From the NCBI GenBank assembly GCA_905480565.1, contig CAJQQW010000062.1, positions 1 through 5,775 on the forward strand: DNA of 5,775 bases. Direction: 5' to 3'. The translations under genes and the position numbers were made by a program. Shown here piece after piece: positions 3,678-5,775 of the stretch. The stretch is from an uncultured Halioglobus sp. GTDB lineage: Bacteria > Pseudomonadota > Gammaproteobacteria > Pseudomonadales > Halieaceae. Below the pieces are notes generated by a model. The model had not been told where the DNA came from. It saw only the letters and a list, made by a program, of their open reading frames with translations, and searched no databases. How positions within the stretch are numbered: position 1 is the first letter of the stretch; every line of letters begins with the position of its first letter.

Positions 3678-5775
3678 ATGAGGATTTTCGGCCTCGACTT
3701 CGTTGAGTCGACACACAATACCGCCATCGCTTATACCGCCTCTTATGAATGGTACATTGTCCTGATGTCCTGCACGGTCGCATGGATAGGTACCTTCGCA
3801 GGACTCAACACCGTATCTTCGATCAGATCGTCACAGACCAGAATGGGCAAGATAGCCTGGGGATTCACTGGCGCCTTCGCTCTGGGCTGCGCAGTTTGGT
3901 CGATGCATTTCGTTGGCATGCTGGCCTATTCCTTACCTGTACCCGTAAAGATGGACCTGCTGATTACAGTTGTCTCGCTGGTTCCAGCAGTCGTAGCAAG
4001 CGGTTTTGCGATTGTCTTCCTCACTTATGGTGAGCTAACACCGAAAGATATCGTGCTGGGAGGACTCTTTTTTGGCGCCGGAATTGGATCCATGCACTAC
4101 TTCGGAATGGCGGGCATGGAAGGTCCTTTCATTCTGCGCTACGACGCGACGTTGTTTTCACTGTCAATCCTCATTGCAGTGGTGCTTGCCATTCTTGCGC
4201 TATACGTTGGTTTGGGAAACGTCCAGTCCGAGGATTACAGCGTATCGCAAACGGTTTCTGCTGCTTTTGTGATGGGGGCTGCGATTTCCGGTATGCACTA
4301 TACGGGCATGTCTGCCGCCTACTTTTTCCCTGTCCAGAGTGAGACAACGATGTCCACTTCTCATGGGAACTTTATCGCTTTTATTGTTGTGGGTGTAACG
4401 GCACTGCTGTCTACCGTTGCGATTGTTTCAACGGTCGTAAATCGAATGTTTGTGGAGCTTTACAAAGCCACCGAAAATGCGAAAGCTGCCGCTCGAGAGA
4501 AATCAGACTTTCTCGCCAGAATGAGTCATGAGATCAGAACCCCGATGAATGCCATCATCGGAATGACGAGGATTATGTCGAAATCACGCCTCGATGAGAC
4601 TCAGCGAGAATACCTGTACAAAATCACCAGGTCCTCTTCTCAGCTTTTGTCCGTGATCAACAGTGTTTTGGACTATTCGAAGATAGATTCGGGGATGATG
4701 TCGGTAGAGCGCGTCATGTTTCGGCCAAAAGAGGTGTTGGAAAGTATTGTTGAATTGACCGAACCTCAATCGAGCAAGAAAGATATTCGGATTCTATATC
4801 GAATGTCGGAAGACTTCCCATCCTACGTCGAGGGGGACCCAACCAAATTGACTCAGATTTTGACCAACTTGGTTTCAAATGCGCTCAAGTTTACAGAATC
4901 GGGTTCGGTCCGTATTGAATGCTCTGTTTCGGAGCGCGTGCAAGAGAACATTGTTCTCCATTTTTCAGTTCAGGATTCTGGTATTGGCTTATCAGAGGCC
5001 CAGATGAGAGAGCTTTTCCAGCCCTTCGCTCAGGCTGACGGGAGTATTACCCGTCGATTCGGAGGCACGGGTTTGGGTCTCGCAATCTGTCGGGAATTGT
5101 GTGAACTAATGGGTGGACGTATTTGGGTGGAGAGTAAGCTGGGTCGGGGCAGTACATTTCATTTTACGGTTTCATTCAACGAGGGGCCTGACCTAGAGAA
5201 AAAAAAGATACTGGAGGTATTGAGTGATCTGCGAATCCTGGTTCTGGATGATAGCCCGGACGACATCGCCACAATTACCGCAATTCTTCGAGATTACGGT
5301 GTCACACCCAAGTACGTTTCTGCCGGCCGGGATGCTATTTCCATTCTGGAACAAGCAGTCAGCGATCCCTACGACGTGTTGATCGCAGACTGGAGGCTCT
5401 CGGGAGAGGATGGGGTACGAGTAGCACTCGAAATCGATAATAACCCTAACATCGATTTCAAGCCCAAGACCATTCTTACCAGTGCCTATTTGAGAGATGG
5501 CATGGAACTTCTTACACGCAACTTATCGCTGGCAGGATTCGTCAGTAAACCAATCGTACCGGGTTTGCTCGTCGATGCGATTATTCAAAGCTTGAGTGAG
5601 GACGCTAGCTACGCTTTAGACGGCGCTGAGGGGAATCGAGCACTCAATCTCGAAAAGACATTTCCTGGAGCACGTTGCTTACTTGTCGAAGACAATGATT
5701 TCAACCGCGAGGTGGCGGAGCACGCTCTGAGAGAATTGGAGCTGGAAGTGGACACAGCTAGTAGTGGTTCCGAAG
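3678..5775 (+). CDS. MHYT-domain hybrid histidine kinase (HisKA-HATPase-REC-REC), 3' truncated by window
   Basis: The frame is open to the window end; 699 residues are visible. Residues about 26-255 form seven membrane helices. Three MHYT motifs lie at helix ends: MHFVGM (76-81), MHYFGM (139-144) and MHYTGM (206-211). This domain is proposed in the literature to bind metal and sense a diatomic gas. A short linker with no HAMP or PAS leads to HisKA, with the phosphorylated His284 in SHEIRTPM. The ATPase domain has the N-box (NLVSNALKF, 397-405), G1 (DSGIGL, 433-438), F-box (LFQPF, 446-450) and G2 (GGTGLGLAI, 462-470). Receiver 1 is complete: acidic pair Asp524/Asp525, phosphoacceptor Asp571, Ser602 and Lys624. 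Receiver 2 starts at about 666 (CLLVEDNDFNREV) and is cut off. The start at 3678 is the only reasonable one: an in-frame TAA stands at 3663 and the next Met is inside helix 1. No Shine-Dalgarno site is evident. A further Hpt domain may follow. Ligand and output are unknown. Confidence 0.95.
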   Translation, partial: MRIFGLDFVESTHNTAIAYTASYEWYIVLMSCTVAWIGTFAGLNTVSSIRSSQTRMGKIAWGFTGAFALGCAVWSMHFVGMLAYSLPVPVKMDLLITVVSLVPAVVASGFAIVFLTYGELTPKDIVLGGLFFGAGIGSMHYFGMAGMEGPFILRYDATLFSLSILIAVVLAILALYVGLGNVQSEDYSVSQTVSAAFVMGAAISGMHYTGMSAAYFFPVQSETTMSTSHGNFIAFIVVGVTALLSTVAIVSTVVNRMFVELYKATENAKAAAREKSDFLARMSHEIRTPMNAIIGMTRIMSKSRLDETQREYLYKITRSSSQLLSVINSVLDYSKIDSGMMSVERVMFRPKEVLESIVELTEPQSSKKDIRILYRMSEDFPSYVEGDPTKLTQILTNLVSNALKFTESGSVRIECSVSERVQENIVLHFSVQDSGIGLSEAQMRELFQPFAQADGSITRRFGGTGLGLAICRELCELMGGRIWVESKLGRGSTFHFTVSFNEGPDLEKKKILEVLSDLRILVLDDSPDDIATITAILRDYGVTPKYVSAGRDAISILEQAVSDPYDVLIADWRLSGEDGVRVALEIDNNPNIDFKPKTILTSAYLRDGMELLTRNLSLAGFVSKPIVPGLLVDAIIQSLSEDASYALDGAEGNRALNLEKTFPGARCLLVEDNDFNREVAEHALRELELEVDTASSGSE
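5199..5227 (+). promoter_or_regulatory. Candidate slippage site (A8 run with A-AAA-AAG) between kinase core and receiver 1
   Basis: Codons AAA AAA AAG (Lys508-510) form an eight-A run containing A-AAA-AAG in -1 slippage phase. A -1 shift after Lys510 reads DTGGIE and stops at TGA (5225-5227), giving about 516 residues: membrane sensor, HisKA and ATPase without receivers. A8 is also near the length at which RNA polymerase can slip. No strong downstream stem is visible, only weak 4-pair options. Lysine-rich linkers often contain such runs by chance, so function is speculative. Confidence 0.25.

Noticed and set aside
3544..3783. Minus-strand 79-residue ORF overlapping the kinase start
   Set aside because: It covers the N-terminus of a secure gene and has no supporting feature.
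5213..5231. Internal GGAGGT that could start a separate receiver-only protein
   Set aside because: The in-frame TTG (5220) is too close and the next in-frame candidate is CTG; the nearby GTG is out of frame.
1..5775. CRISPR array, tRNA/rRNA genes, insertion sequence or phage genes
   Set aside because: No regularly spaced repeats, no tRNA-like cloverleaf with matching conserved bases, no transposase or integrase motifs on either strand.

Overview
The window looks like chromosome of a Gram-negative, probably marine gammaproteobacterium. The main reason is the first gene pair: a von Willebrand A (VWA) domain protein with a C-terminal sorting-type tail, overlapping a class GN sortase. Established knowledge of these families (TIGR03788 target, TIGR03784 sortase) places them mainly in marine Proteobacteria, usually as a single enzyme with a single substrate. 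An Sec/Lsp-type lipoprotein and a large hybrid sensor kinase also fit a gammaproteobacterium. The species cannot be named from the sequence.

Layout. Positions 2-1132 (+) hold the C-terminal 376 residues of the VWA sortase target; its 5' part, where a VIT domain is expected, lies outside the window. Positions 1110-1877 (+) hold the sortase, starting inside the target gene behind a strong ribosome binding site. A convergent gap follows (1878-2073). It contains a nested inverted repeat at 1977-2044 and a weak terminator-like hairpin at 2048-2075. Positions 2074-3309 (-) hold a predicted outer-membrane lipoprotein made almost entirely of a six-bladed kelch-type propeller. A 368-base divergent gap (3310-3677) carries a fair promoter for the kelch gene and an orphan terminator-like hairpin. 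Positions 3678-5775 (+) hold the first 699 residues of a hybrid histidine kinase: seven-helix MHYT sensor, HisKA, HATPase, a complete receiver, and the start of a second receiver cut by the window end. This gene has no stop codon in the window.

How the genes work together. The target and sortase form a translationally coupled pair: the sortase should process the target's C-terminal signal on the periplasmic side of the inner membrane. Nothing in the sequence ties the kelch lipoprotein or the kinase to that pair; they look like independent transcription units.

The most unusual observations are two in-frame A-AAA-AAG heptamers, the classical bacterial -1 slippery sequence. One lies exactly where the sortase core ends, and a -1 shift would stop translation after one more residue, removing an unusual 59-residue tail. 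The other lies in an A8 run between the kinase ATPase domain and the first receiver, where a -1 shift would give a receiver-less kinase. Both are inferences that need comparison with homologues and experiment. The target's sorting motif (YPRAAT) also diverges from LPXTG.
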